Positions 25,591 to 33,866 of a DNA stretch of 64,000 nt are shown here, in pieces (within the stretch, counting starts at the first letter, position 1; the number at the start of each line of letters is the position of its first letter). Location: the NCBI RefSeq assembly GCF_000272045.2, contig NZ_AJYZ02000042.1:109671-173670 (forward strand). Reading direction: 5' to 3'. The notes beneath the pieces are model-generated. The model saw only the letters and a list, made by a program, of their open reading frames with translations, did no database searches and was not told the DNA's origin. The position numbers were made by a program, and so were the translations under genes. The stretch is from Vibrio crassostreae 9ZC13 (GTDB lineage: Bacteria > Pseudomonadota > Gammaproteobacteria > Enterobacterales > Vibrionaceae).

Positions 25591-26139
25591 ATGATGCTTA
25601 AACCTAGCGATACATGGAGTTGGTATTACGATGAGCAGCAATGTTCATTAATGCTAAACCTCGGAGAGGATATGATTTTCAAAACGAATCTGGTCCGCAA
25701 TAAGCTGGTGGACTGCGCGTTTCGAGATAATGAATTCACCGTTGATGACGCATCTTCATACCAAACCTTCAAAGAACAAATTTCTGGCTTAGAACTGTCT
25801 GAGCCTCGTCAAGCTGAATTAGCACTCTATTGTGTGGCAGCAAAGCGTTTCCATAAGCCTGTACAGCCTAAGAGTTGGTTCTTCGACTCACAAGGTACTG
25901 GCCATGAATATCCTCAAGAAGGGGATATTGTACAAATGAATAACGAGCATAGCTTAGGGTATTTCATTGTATTAGAAGTGGGAGAGTGTGCGAGCCTATG
26001 TGCATTTGTTGACCTAGAAGAGTTCCTGTTAACGCCTTCAAAAGGACTGCGATTTGGAGACTCAATCAAGGTGATGCACGATAGAATGGTAGACGCGAAC
26101 GCTATCCTTCATCAGACACACATAGCGATGGTAGGTTAA
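25591..26139 (+). CDS. zapC: Cell division protein ZapC
   Basis: ZapC binds FtsZ in the cytoplasm and stabilises bundled protofilaments in the Z-ring. The 182-residue protein resembles the family (E. coli YcbW 180) along its length, with the N-terminus LKPSDTWSWYYDEQQCSLMLNLGEDMIFKT and the PQEGDIVQMNNEHSLGYFIVLEVG region of the second domain. Its position after pyrD is the same as in E. coli and supports the call. Two adjacent ATG codons (25591 and 25594) are possible starts. A terminator follows at 26204. Confidence 0.9.
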   Translation: MMLKPSDTWSWYYDEQQCSLMLNLGEDMIFKTNLVRNKLVDCAFRDNEFTVDDASSYQTFKEQISGLELSEPRQAELALYCVAAKRFHKPVQPKSWFFDSQGTGHEYPQEGDIVQMNNEHSLGYFIVLEVGECASLCAFVDLEEFLLTPSKGLRFGDSIKVMHDRMVDANAILHQTHIAMVG

Positions 26140-26203
26140 CCTCTAATCTAGCACATCATTTCAACCACGCATCGCAGCACACAAACGTATAAACCTTCCT
26201 CAG

Positions 26204-26227
26204 AATCGGCTCATTAGCCGATTTTTT
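26204..26227 (+). terminator. Terminator of zapC
   Basis: Stem AATCGGCT / AGCCGATT with a CATT loop and a T-run, 65 bp after the zapC stop. Confidence 0.9.
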
Positions 26228-26646
26228 TGTGCCTAAAAAACCTCATCCTGATAAATACATCACGGCTTAACCATTTAAATAGTGAACTTACGACTATTTT
26301 TTCACCTTAATTTCTGCCCGTTTTCATCGCCAGAAGAGTAAATCTACCGTCTTTATTCCCTGTTTTTGGTCTTTTGTAGCTAAATTTCATCCATAAATCT
26401 CCTTTGGTATATACCAGTTTTGAGGTGAATATAAATTCACATTGCTACTTTGGTTAATAAGTGGTCAGAAATGAAGTTGGTTTGATAGGTCTTATGTTCT
26501 AAGGGGATGTGGGTAAGCGATCGCTTCAAGACTGTGCATTTGCTAGCCAGTTAGTCGAAAGATTCAATGAAAAGACGTGTTTAGTGTGATGCTCTAGTTA
26601 CAAATTCAGGTATAATCGAACTCATTTTTATCAATAAAAGAACACT
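26228..26646 (+). other. Gene-less stretch before rlmL with an ARG-box-like palindrome
   Basis: No reading frame with coding character is seen in these 419 bp. TGAATATAAATTCA (26426-26439) fits the ArgR half-site palindrome TGAAT-WWWW-ATTCA exactly. A second palindrome TGGTATATACCA (26406-26417) lies 8 bp upstream of it. ArgR normally binds two tandem boxes 3 bp apart and the second is not ARG-like, so regulation by ArgR is uncertain. A TATAAT at 26611-26616 is a likely -10 for rlmL, without a good -35. Confidence 0.4.
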
Positions 26647-28767
26647 ATGAATCAATATCTAGCGGTTACCTCAAACGGCCTTGAGAATTTATTAGTTGAA
26701 GAACTAACCCAACTAGGGATTACAAACGCAAAACCTGTTCAAGCAGGTGTTAAATTCAAAGCGACCAATGAGCAAATTTATCGTTGTTGTTTGTGGAGCC
26801 GTTTGGCTTCTCGATTTGTACGTGTCCTTTCTGAATTCACTTGTATGGACGACATGGATTTGTACCTATCAACCACTGCGGTTAACTGGGTAAATCAATT
26901 CCATAGCTCTAAGCGTTTTGTTGTTGACTTCAATGGTACGAACAACGAAATCCGTAATAGCCAATACGGTGCGATGAAAGTAAAAGATGCCGTTGTTGAT
27001 TGCTTTGAGAAGAAGTCTTTACCTCGTCCTTCTATTAGCAAAGAGAACCCAGACATTCGTATCCACGTTCGTTTACACCGTGATAAAGCGATTCTTGGTG
27101 TTGATATGGTAGGTAGCGGTCTTCACCAACGTGGTTACCGTCCTGAATCAGGTCGAGCACCACTACGTGAAACTCTTGCTGCCGCGATTCTTCTTCGTAG
27201 TGGTTGGGACGCAACTAAGCCTTTCCTAGATCCAATGTGTGGTTCAGGTACGTTAGTGATTGAAGCGGCGATGATGGCTGCAAACATGGCTCCAGGTGTT
27301 AAACGTCAGAAGTGGTGTTTTGAATCACTAGAAGATTTCGAACCAGAGCTATGGGCTGAAGTGAAAGCTGAAGCGAACGTTCAAGGTCGTCGTGGTGTTA
27401 AGAAAGTGGAATGTAAGTTCTATGGCTACGACAATGATGAACGTATGATCAAAACTGCGCGTGACAATGCTCGTCGTGCCGGTGTTGAAGAGTTGATTGA
27501 ATTCGAAGTAGGCGATGCTGCAAAGCTTAAGCGTCCTACAGAGTTTACTGATGGTGTGATTGTTTCTAACCCGCCTTACGGTGAACGTCTTGGTACCGAG
27601 CCGGGTCTTATTGCACTTTACACAGCATTCGGTGCACAGCTTAAAGCTGAATTTGGTGGCTGTAACGCATCTATCTTCTCTAGCTCAGACGAGCTACTAA
27701 GCTGCTTACGCATGCGTGCAGATAAACAGTTCAAGTTGAACAACGGTGCGTTACCGTGTCACCAAAAGAACTACTCAATTTCAGATCGTCCGATGTCAGA
27801 GCGTCCATCAGGCGAGCAAGAACAATTGATTGCACCTGATTTCGCGAACCGTCTTAAAAAGAACATCGGTAAAATTGGCAAGTGGGCTAAGAAAGAGCAA
27901 TTAGATTGCTACCGTATCTATGACGCTGACCTACCAGAATACAATGTAGCGATTGATGTATACCCAGGTCACCTTGTGATTCAAGAATACGCAGCGCCTA
28001 AAGATGTACCGGAAGAGAAGGCAAAACGTCGCTTAACCGATATCATCCGTGCTTCTATTCAAGTAACAGGCGTAGAAGCAAACAACGTTGTGCTTAAAGT
28101 TCGTCAGAAACAGAAAGGCCGTTCTCAATACCAGAAATTGGCTCAAGACTCATCGAACTTAGAAGTGAACGAGTATGGCGTTAAGCTGATTGTTAATCTT
28201 CATGATTACCTAGATACCGGGTTGTTCCTAGATCATAAGATCACTCGTCGTCGTATCGGTGAGATGGCCGCAGGTAAGGATTTCCTAAACTTGTTTGCTT
28301 ATACAGGAAGTGCATCTGTTCATGCTGCTGTGGGTGGTGCTCGTTCTACAACTACTGTTGATATGTCTAATACCTACCTAGAGTGGGCGAAAGAGAACAT
28401 GGAGCTTAACGGTCGTGTTGGTCGTCAACATCAGTTTGTTCAAGCTGACTGTCTACAATGGCTAGCTAAAGAGCAGGGCTCTTACGATCTGATCTTTATC
28501 GATCCACCTACGTTCTCTAACTCAAAGCGTATGGATCAATCTTTCGATGTTCAACGTGATCACATTCAGCTGATGGAAAACCTTAAACGTCTTCTTCGTG
28601 AAGAAGGCACGATTGTGTTCTCTAACAACAAGCGTCACTTCAAAATGGACTTGGAAGCTTTAGATGAGTTAGGTCTTAAGGCTCAGAATATCTCAGCGAA
28701 GACACTTCCATTGGACTTCTCTCGCAATAAGCACATTCATAACTGCTGGTTGATTACACATAAGTAG
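26647..28767 (+). CDS. rlmL: 23S rRNA methyltransferase RlmKL
   Basis: A fused two-enzyme protein: the N-terminal half makes m2G2445 and the C-terminal half m7G2069 in 23S rRNA. In 706 residues the order is a THUMP domain (about 45-155), the RlmL methyltransferase with FLDPMCGSGTLVIEAAMMAA (about 197-216) and NPPYGERLG (about 309), and the RlmK methyltransferase with LFAYTGSASVHAAVGGA (about 545-561) and DLIFIDPPTFSNSKR (about 615). Both catalytic halves look complete. The downstream neighbours, as in E. coli, include uup. Confidence 0.96.
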   Translation: MNQYLAVTSNGLENLLVEELTQLGITNAKPVQAGVKFKATNEQIYRCCLWSRLASRFVRVLSEFTCMDDMDLYLSTTAVNWVNQFHSSKRFVVDFNGTNNEIRNSQYGAMKVKDAVVDCFEKKSLPRPSISKENPDIRIHVRLHRDKAILGVDMVGSGLHQRGYRPESGRAPLRETLAAAILLRSGWDATKPFLDPMCGSGTLVIEAAMMAANMAPGVKRQKWCFESLEDFEPELWAEVKAEANVQGRRGVKKVECKFYGYDNDERMIKTARDNARRAGVEELIEFEVGDAAKLKRPTEFTDGVIVSNPPYGERLGTEPGLIALYTAFGAQLKAEFGGCNASIFSSSDELLSCLRMRADKQFKLNNGALPCHQKNYSISDRPMSERPSGEQEQLIAPDFANRLKKNIGKIGKWAKKEQLDCYRIYDADLPEYNVAIDVYPGHLVIQEYAAPKDVPEEKAKRRLTDIIRASIQVTGVEANNVVLKVRQKQKGRSQYQKLAQDSSNLEVNEYGVKLIVNLHDYLDTGLFLDHKITRRRIGEMAAGKDFLNLFAYTGSASVHAAVGGARSTTTVDMSNTYLEWAKENMELNGRVGRQHQFVQADCLQWLAKEQGSYDLIFIDPPTFSNSKRMDQSFDVQRDHIQLMENLKRLLREEGTIVFSNNKRHFKMDLEALDELGLKAQNISAKTLPLDFSRNKHIHNCWLITHK

Positions 28768-28792
28768 TTAAGAGATCGTATAAGGATATATA

Positions 28793-29053
28793 GTGCTGAC
28801 TCTCTACAGTACAGAAGGGTGCCATCTATGTGAGATGGCATTCCAACTCACGGAACAGTTAAACATTAGCCATCACGTCAACGTTGTTGACATTGCATTT
28901 GATGATGAGCTCTTTTCCCGTTACGGGGTCACTATTCCGGTGCTCAAATTTGAAAGCTCTGACCTTTCTCAAAGCTCAGAGCTTAACTGGCCATTTGGCT
29001 TGTTAGAACTTAATGATTGGTTAAAGAAGAATGGCATTACTTACAATTCATAA
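28793..29053 (+). CDS. Glutaredoxin-like (DUF836) small protein
   Basis: This 86-residue protein is a minimal thioredoxin fold with the N-terminal motif TEGCHLCEMA (Cys-His-Leu-Cys), as in the DUF836/glutaredoxin-like family. It is probably a cytoplasmic thiol-disulfide protein; the partner is unknown. It starts with GTG 28793 behind AAGGA. It is packed between rlmL (25 bp upstream) and uup, overlapping the uup start by 23 bp, so it is almost certainly translated in one operon with them. The conserved linkage hints at a ribosome-related role, which is inference. Confidence 0.85.
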   Translation: MLTLYSTEGCHLCEMAFQLTEQLNISHHVNVVDIAFDDELFSRYGVTIPVLKFESSDLSQSSELNWPFGLLELNDWLKKNGITYNS

Positions 29054-30947
29054 TGGGCAATTAGCGTTTGGCGATCACCCGTTATTAGATCGTGCGGACT
29101 TCGCACTGCAAGAAAACGAACGTGTGTGTTTAGTAGGGCGCAATGGCGCTGGTAAGTCTACGTTGATGAAAATCCTGTCTGGAAACATCATCATGGACGA
29201 CGGCAAGATGCAAATCACACAAGATGTGGTTGTGTCGCGCCTTGAGCAAGATCCACCGCGCAATGAGCAAGGTACCGTTTATGATTACGTTGCTGGTGGC
29301 CTAGCTGAAATCGGTGAACAGCTGAAGATCTATCATGATCTTCTGGATCTCATCGGTACTGACCCTAGTGAAAAGAACCTAAATCGTCTTACTCGTGTTC
29401 AAGAGCAATTGGATCATGCGAATGCATGGCGCTTTGAAGATCGCGTAAGCAACGTATTGGCGGCGCTTAAGCTAACTGCAGAAACCAAACTGACGGATTT
29501 GTCTGGTGGTTGGCAACGTAAAGCAGCACTTGCTCGTGCGCTTGTATGTGACCCTGACGTGCTTCTACTTGACGAACCGACTAACCACTTAGATGTTGCG
29601 ACCATTGAATGGTTAGAGGGTTTCCTGAAAGACTTCCGCGGTTCAATCATCTTTATCTCGCATGACCGTGCGTTCATTAAATCGATGGCAACACGTATTG
29701 TCGATCTTGATCGCGGTAAATTGAGCTCTTTCCCGGGTGATTACGAAAACTATCTTGTTGAGAAAGAAGAAGCGCTTCGTGTAGAAGAAATGCAAAACGC
29801 TGAATTCGATAAGAAGCTTGCTCAAGAGGAAGTTTGGATTCGTCAGGGCATCAAAGCTCGTCGTACTCGTAACGAAGGCCGTGTTCGTGCGCTTAAGAAG
29901 CTACGTGAAGAACGTTTGAACCGTCGTGAAGTGCAGGGCAAAGCGATTATCCAAATCGACGATGGCCAGCGTTCAGGCAAGATTGTATTTGAAGCTGAGA
30001 ATCTTAACTTTGGCTTTGAAGGCAAAGAGATTGTTAAGGACTTCAGCTTCAACATCATGCGTGGCGATCGTATCGCTCTGATTGGTCCTAACGGTTGTGG
30101 TAAGAGTACGGTACTTAAGCTGCTTCTTGACCAGCTTAAGCCTGATTCAGGTCGTTTGCATTGTGGTACTAAGCTTGAAGTCGCTTACTTTGACCAATAC
30201 CGCGAAATTCTAGACCCTGAGAAGTCTGTAATTGATAACCTCGCGGATGGTAAGCAAGAAGTGACCGTAGGTGGCCGTGAGCGTCATGCTCTAAGCTACT
30301 TACAAGATTTCTTATTCTCTCCAAAACGTGCTCGCACTCCTGTTAAAGCACTATCTGGTGGTGAGAAAAACCGTCTGTTATTGGCGCGTATTTTCCTTAA
30401 GTCGAACAACTTGTTGATTCTCGATGAGCCAACCAACGATCTAGATATCGAAACTTTGGAACTTTTAGAAGATTTGCTTGCCAACTATCAGGGTACGCTG
30501 CTTTTAGTGAGTCACGATCGTCAGTTTGTTGATAACACAGTGATGACAAGTTGGATCTTTGAGGGTAATGGCGTTATTGAAGAATTTGTTGGTGGTTACC
30601 ACGATGCTCAGCAGCAAAGAAAGCAAGCATTAGAGTACCGACAGGTTGAAAAGCCATCAAAGCCTGAGAAAGTAGTTGAGGAAACTCCCAAAACTGCGCC
30701 AGTTAAGGCTAAACCTAAGAAGTTATCGTATAAGCTACAACGAGAACTAGAAGCGCTACCAATGCGTTTGGAAGAATTGGAAACTCAAATTGAAACTCTT
30801 CAGGAAGAAGTCAACGATCCAAGCTTCTTTTCAAAATCTGTAGAGCAGACACAACCAGTATTAGATAAGCTATCTGCAGCAGAGCAGGAGCTTGAAGTTG
30901 CTTTTGAGCGCTGGGAAGAGCTCGAGGCACTACAACAGGAAAGTTAA
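29031..30947 (+). CDS. uup: ABC-F ATPase Uup
   Basis: Uup is a soluble ABC-F protein that acts on the ribosome and affects transposon precise excision in E. coli. The 638 residues contain two ATPase domains without membrane segments. Walker A motifs are GRNGAGKST (about 36) and GPNGCGKST (about 353). Signatures are LSGGWQRKAALARAL and LSGGEKNRLLLARI. Walker B plus DEPTNHLD and DEPTNDLD are typical of ABC-F. The linker between the domains is Arg/Lys-rich, and the last 80 residues form the coiled coil of Uup (LQRELEALPMRLEELETQIE). Its start overlaps the upstream small gene. Confidence 0.95.
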   Translation: MALLTIHNGQLAFGDHPLLDRADFALQENERVCLVGRNGAGKSTLMKILSGNIIMDDGKMQITQDVVVSRLEQDPPRNEQGTVYDYVAGGLAEIGEQLKIYHDLLDLIGTDPSEKNLNRLTRVQEQLDHANAWRFEDRVSNVLAALKLTAETKLTDLSGGWQRKAALARALVCDPDVLLLDEPTNHLDVATIEWLEGFLKDFRGSIIFISHDRAFIKSMATRIVDLDRGKLSSFPGDYENYLVEKEEALRVEEMQNAEFDKKLAQEEVWIRQGIKARRTRNEGRVRALKKLREERLNRREVQGKAIIQIDDGQRSGKIVFEAENLNFGFEGKEIVKDFSFNIMRGDRIALIGPNGCGKSTVLKLLLDQLKPDSGRLHCGTKLEVAYFDQYREILDPEKSVIDNLADGKQEVTVGGRERHALSYLQDFLFSPKRARTPVKALSGGEKNRLLLARIFLKSNNLLILDEPTNDLDIETLELLEDLLANYQGTLLLVSHDRQFVDNTVMTSWIFEGNGVIEEFVGGYHDAQQQRKQALEYRQVEKPSKPEKVVEETPKTAPVKAKPKKLSYKLQRELEALPMRLEELETQIETLQEEVNDPSFFSKSVEQTQPVLDKLSAAEQELEVAFERWEELEALQQES

Positions 30948-30956
30948 GAAGTAATA

Positions 30957-32693
30957 ATGACTTGTACTAAATTCAAATTAACAACTGTTGCAGCCCTAGT
31001 TTTGGCTGCAACTAATGCCAACGCTGCGCTTTACAAGGTAGTTGAAGTAACGCCTTCAATTACTGGTGCGTCAGAGATATTTGGTGTCGCGATTCAGCCT
31101 GGTGTTGCAAAGGATGCTGGTGGTGTAGTACTTGCGAAAGGGTGTTTTGCGTCAAATGCGGAAAATTGTGGTGACAGCTCATTTAAACTCGCCGGCGAAA
31201 CACGCGATACTGTTGAAGCTGTTAGCTATCGTGAAGAAGTACCATTCGCGATGGACGCTCCGTTTCAATATATTCAAGAGTTTGATGATTTTGAAAACTA
31301 CTGCTATCGAGAGCTAAGATATTCTACATGTGAAAGCTGGGCTCAAAATCGTTGGAATGATACTTGGAATAAGGAAAGAAACGACCTTACTCATGTCAAT
31401 GCGAAAGCCTTTGTTGAAGGTGGCGAAACCTTTGATAGCCGCAATACGGTAATTAACTCGCTTTATATAAACGATGCCGATGAAGTTGAGCCTTTGGGGG
31501 TTAAATCTGAAGGTGGTATTCGTAATAACGCGATGTTCACAACTACACCAAATGGGCCAACAGGCACTTCGGAAACTCGTGCATGGCACGCTATCAAAGC
31601 AAGTAACGACAAAGTTTACAATGTAGGTAGTGTATCTACGGAAGGAGCTAAAACGGATACGTCAGATACAACGTTTAGTTCAAAGGCGGCTATTTGGGAT
31701 GGCACAATAACGAAAGAGATCGACTGGATTAGATCTGGTAACGCTCAACAGGGCGATTATTTTGCCCAAGGCAGCATGCGTTCAATTGTTGAATCGGACT
31801 CTCTTTTTTATGGTGTAGGCTATAATACTGCTGATGGAAACGGCGATCTACAAGATATGAATGCAAGTGTCTTTGTGAGTACTTCACTCGATCTCGCTAC
31901 GGCAACGTGGACAACTACACAAATTAGCGGTGCAGAGGTTAAGTCTGGTTCATCTAACGATGATGCTAGATACAGTAACTCAGTAGCAACCGATATTAAC
32001 GACAACTTGTTTGCAGTTGGATATTCAAAACGTAACGGTTATGTTCCTGAAAATGGTAGTGCCGGTAATAAGCCTTTTATTGTAACGGATGCTAAAAACC
32101 CAACAGCAACGTATTTGTCTGGCGGTATCTTCTTCAGTGGCTCAAGCGGTGAAGCTAAAGCGGTAAATAACTACAATGAATTTGTAGGCCAAATTGATGC
32201 GGAAACGACTCGTGAAGTTGATGGTAGTGAGCGTAGACACCGTGGTTTTATTTACCCTTATGCTGTTGAGGCTCCAAATAATGTGAGAGTTGACGCAGTA
32301 TTTAACAATCAGGCTTGGTGGCTAGATGATCTGACCAATGGTGCAAATGCTGATGGTCAAGACTACTCTGATGCTAATAATTATTTCCGAATTATTGATG
32401 CAACAGATATTAATGATGCAGGTGTTATCTCTGGTACTGCTATAAAATGTACCGTGGGTGGCAAGGCACAAGCGTATGATACAACATCACACAACTCTTA
32501 CTGTGGTGGCGCTTCATCTAACGCGGTAGAAGAGGTTGTAGCCGTTAAACTGGTTCCAATTGCTGGTGCAACTAAAGATGATATTCAAACTCGTAGCGCA
32601 GATACCGAGAAAGTAGATCGCCAAGGTGGTAGCCTAGGTTGGTTAACTTTGACTGTGCTTGGTCTATTAGGGTTCCGCAGAAAATTTAAATAA
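30957..32693 (+). CDS. DUF3466 protein with GlyGly-CTERM sorting signal
   Basis: A 578-residue exported protein. The N-terminal signal peptide ends near TNANA (about residue 23). The large middle part is the DUF3466 type, with repeated short blocks such as GVAIQPG, AWHAIKASNDKVYNVGS, ATDINDNLFAVGYS and ATDINDAGVISGTA, which recall beta-propeller-like repeats. The C-terminus GGSLGWLTLTVLGLLGFRRK is a clear GlyGly-CTERM tail: a Gly-rich motif, one hydrophobic helix and basic residues. Such tails are cut by rhombosortase and mark proteins routed through type II secretion to the cell surface. The gene starts 9 bp after uup and may share its transcript. Function is unknown. Confidence 0.88.
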   Translation: MTCTKFKLTTVAALVLAATNANAALYKVVEVTPSITGASEIFGVAIQPGVAKDAGGVVLAKGCFASNAENCGDSSFKLAGETRDTVEAVSYREEVPFAMDAPFQYIQEFDDFENYCYRELRYSTCESWAQNRWNDTWNKERNDLTHVNAKAFVEGGETFDSRNTVINSLYINDADEVEPLGVKSEGGIRNNAMFTTTPNGPTGTSETRAWHAIKASNDKVYNVGSVSTEGAKTDTSDTTFSSKAAIWDGTITKEIDWIRSGNAQQGDYFAQGSMRSIVESDSLFYGVGYNTADGNGDLQDMNASVFVSTSLDLATATWTTTQISGAEVKSGSSNDDARYSNSVATDINDNLFAVGYSKRNGYVPENGSAGNKPFIVTDAKNPTATYLSGGIFFSGSSGEAKAVNNYNEFVGQIDAETTREVDGSERRHRGFIYPYAVEAPNNVRVDAVFNNQAWWLDDLTNGANADGQDYSDANNYFRIIDATDINDAGVISGTAIKCTVGGKAQAYDTTSHNSYCGGASSNAVEEVVAVKLVPIAGATKDDIQTRSADTEKVDRQGGSLGWLTLTVLGLLGFRRKFK

Positions 32694-32705
32694 TTTTATC
32701 TCCTG

Positions 32706-32741
32706 AGCCCGAGTTCACAATTCTGAACTCGGGCTTTTTTT
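32706..32741 (+). terminator. Terminator of the rlmL-uup-DUF3466 operon
   Basis: A 12-bp stem AGCCCGAGTTCA / TGAACTCGGGCT with a 6-nt loop followed by seven T. Confidence 0.95.
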
Positions 32742-32854
32742 CGCCTTGAGAAAAGTGAAAATTTGACCGATTCTTAAAGTTGGAGTCACAAAAACTCCGT
32801 AAAGTTGTAATCATTGTATGTTAGTAAATGGAACACCCGTATGAGGACTGCACT

Positions 32855-33028
32855 ATGAAGAGACAAAAGCGTGATCGACTAGAGCGAGCACAATCTCAAG
32901 GTTACAAGGCTGGTTTAAATGGACGGTCGCAAGAAGCTTGCCCATATAGCCAAATGGATTCTCGCTCTTATTGGTTAGGTGGATGGCGTGACGCCAAAGA
33001 TGATAAGCAATCAGGTCTCTATAAGTAG
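32855..33028 (+). CDS. rmf: Ribosome modulation factor
   Basis: Rmf pairs 70S ribosomes into inactive 100S dimers in stationary phase. The 57-residue product (E. coli 55) is very basic and shows the family core MKRQKRDRLERAQSQGYKAG and CPYSQMDSRSYWLGGWRDA. ATG 32855, behind GAGG, gives the family N-terminus; the longer frame from 32828 does not. Position next to fabA is the same as in E. coli. Confidence 0.95.
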   Translation: MKRQKRDRLERAQSQGYKAGLNGRSQEACPYSQMDSRSYWLGGWRDAKDDKQSGLYK

Positions 33029-33054
33029 ATAGGGCGTAAAGAATTCAAGGTCAG

Positions 33055-33096
33055 GGCTCCATTGTCTGTTGATTACAACGGCTGGAGCCTTGTTAG
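33055..33096 (+). terminator. Possible 3' structure of rmf mRNA
   Basis: GGCTCCA (33055-33061) can pair with TGGAGCC (33083-33089), followed by the T-rich TTGTTAGTTTC. The loop is long (21 nt), so this is a weak terminator or a stabilising 3' structure. Confidence 0.35.
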
Positions 33097-33238
33097 TTTC
33101 AGAACAATACAAAGACTCCCAGAGCTATGTAGCATTCTAGTTTCGCTATCATAAGCGTATCGCTGGTGGATTTATCCTGTTTCAAGCTTAATACGGGATA
33201 TTTTAATGCACTATAACTAAGTTTATTGGAACGAAAAT

Positions 33239-33259
33239 AAAGCAGCCATGGGCTGCTTT
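33239..33259 (-). terminator. Terminator of fabA
   Basis: Stem AAAGCAGCC / GGGCTGCTTT, followed on the minus strand by TTATTTTCG, 22 bp after the fabA stop. Confidence 0.8.
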
Positions 33260-33280
33260 ACTAAAAATCTAACTATTAGA

Positions 33281-33796
33281 TTAGAATGCTGACGTATCTT
33301 GGAAAAGGCCAACTTTCAAATCTTTAGCAACGTAGATCTCTTTACCATCAACAAGTACGCGACCATCCGCAAGGCCCATAACTAGACGACGGTTAACAAC
33401 ACGCTTCATGTGGATCTCGTAAGTTACTTTTTTCGCTGTAGGCAGAATTTGACCAGTGAATTTCACTTCGCCAACCCCTAGAGCACGACCTTTACCTTCG
33501 CCGCCAACCCAACCAAGGTAGAAACCAACCAGCTGCCACATTGCGTCAAGGCCTAGACAACCAGGCATTACAGGGTCACCTGGGAAGTGACAATCGAAGA
33601 ACCATAGGTCAGGAGTAATATCCAGCTCAGCAAGAACTAAACCTTTACCGTAATCACCTTCAGTTTCAGACATCTTAGTGATGCGATCCATCATTAGCAT
33701 GTTCGGTGCTGGTAGTTGAGGGCCTTGTGGCCATAGTTCGCCTTGGCTTGATGCTAGAAGCTCTTCGCGAGTGTAAGAATCACGTTTGTTTTGCAT
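33281..33796 (-). CDS. fabA: 3-hydroxydecanoyl-ACP dehydratase/isomerase
   Basis: FabA dehydrates 3-hydroxydecanoyl-ACP and isomerises the trans-2 product to cis-3, the branch point for unsaturated fatty acids. The 171-residue product (E. coli 172) has the active-site His at residue 70 and Asp at residue 84 (DCHFPGDPVMPGCLGLDAMW). The ATG at 33796 is behind GGAG and gives the right length; the TTG two codons upstream is less likely. It is downstream of lonH on the same strand, but has its own promoter with FadR and FabR sites. Confidence 0.97.
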   Translation of the reverse strand: MQNKRDSYTREELLASSQGELWPQGPQLPAPNMLMMDRITKMSETEGDYGKGLVLAELDITPDLWFFDCHFPGDPVMPGCLGLDAMWQLVGFYLGWVGGEGKGRALGVGEVKFTGQILPTAKKVTYEIHMKRVVNRRLVMGLADGRVLVDGKEIYVAKDLKVGLFQDTSAF

Positions 33797-33825
33797 TATC
33801 AATTACTCCGATTTTTGATAGGTGC

Positions 33826-33854
33826 ATATTAGTGAACAGGTGTACGCTAAACAA
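33826..33854 (-). promoter_or_regulatory. fabA promoter
   Basis: On the minus strand TTGTTT (33854-33849), a 17-bp spacer and TAATAT (33831-33826) form a good sigma-70 promoter. The predicted start near 33819 leaves a leader of about 22 nt. Confidence 0.7.
33831..33848 (-). promoter_or_regulatory. FabR operator in the fabA promoter spacer
   Basis: AGCGTACACCTGTTCACT (minus strand) has the near-palindromic halves AGCGTACA and AGTGAACA around a 2-bp centre, as in the FabR sites of E. coli fabA and fabB. It fills the spacer between -35 and -10, a position suited to repression. Confidence 0.75.
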
Positions 33855-33866
33855 GTCCGATCAGTA
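33850..33866 (-). promoter_or_regulatory. FadR operator upstream of fabA
   Basis: TACTGATCGGACTTGTT (minus strand) differs by one base from the E. coli fabA FadR site as I recall it (AACTGATCGGACTTGTT). Its centre lies near -39 from the predicted start and overlaps the -35 element, the position from which FadR activates fabA in E. coli. It abuts the stop codon of lonH. Confidence 0.8.
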
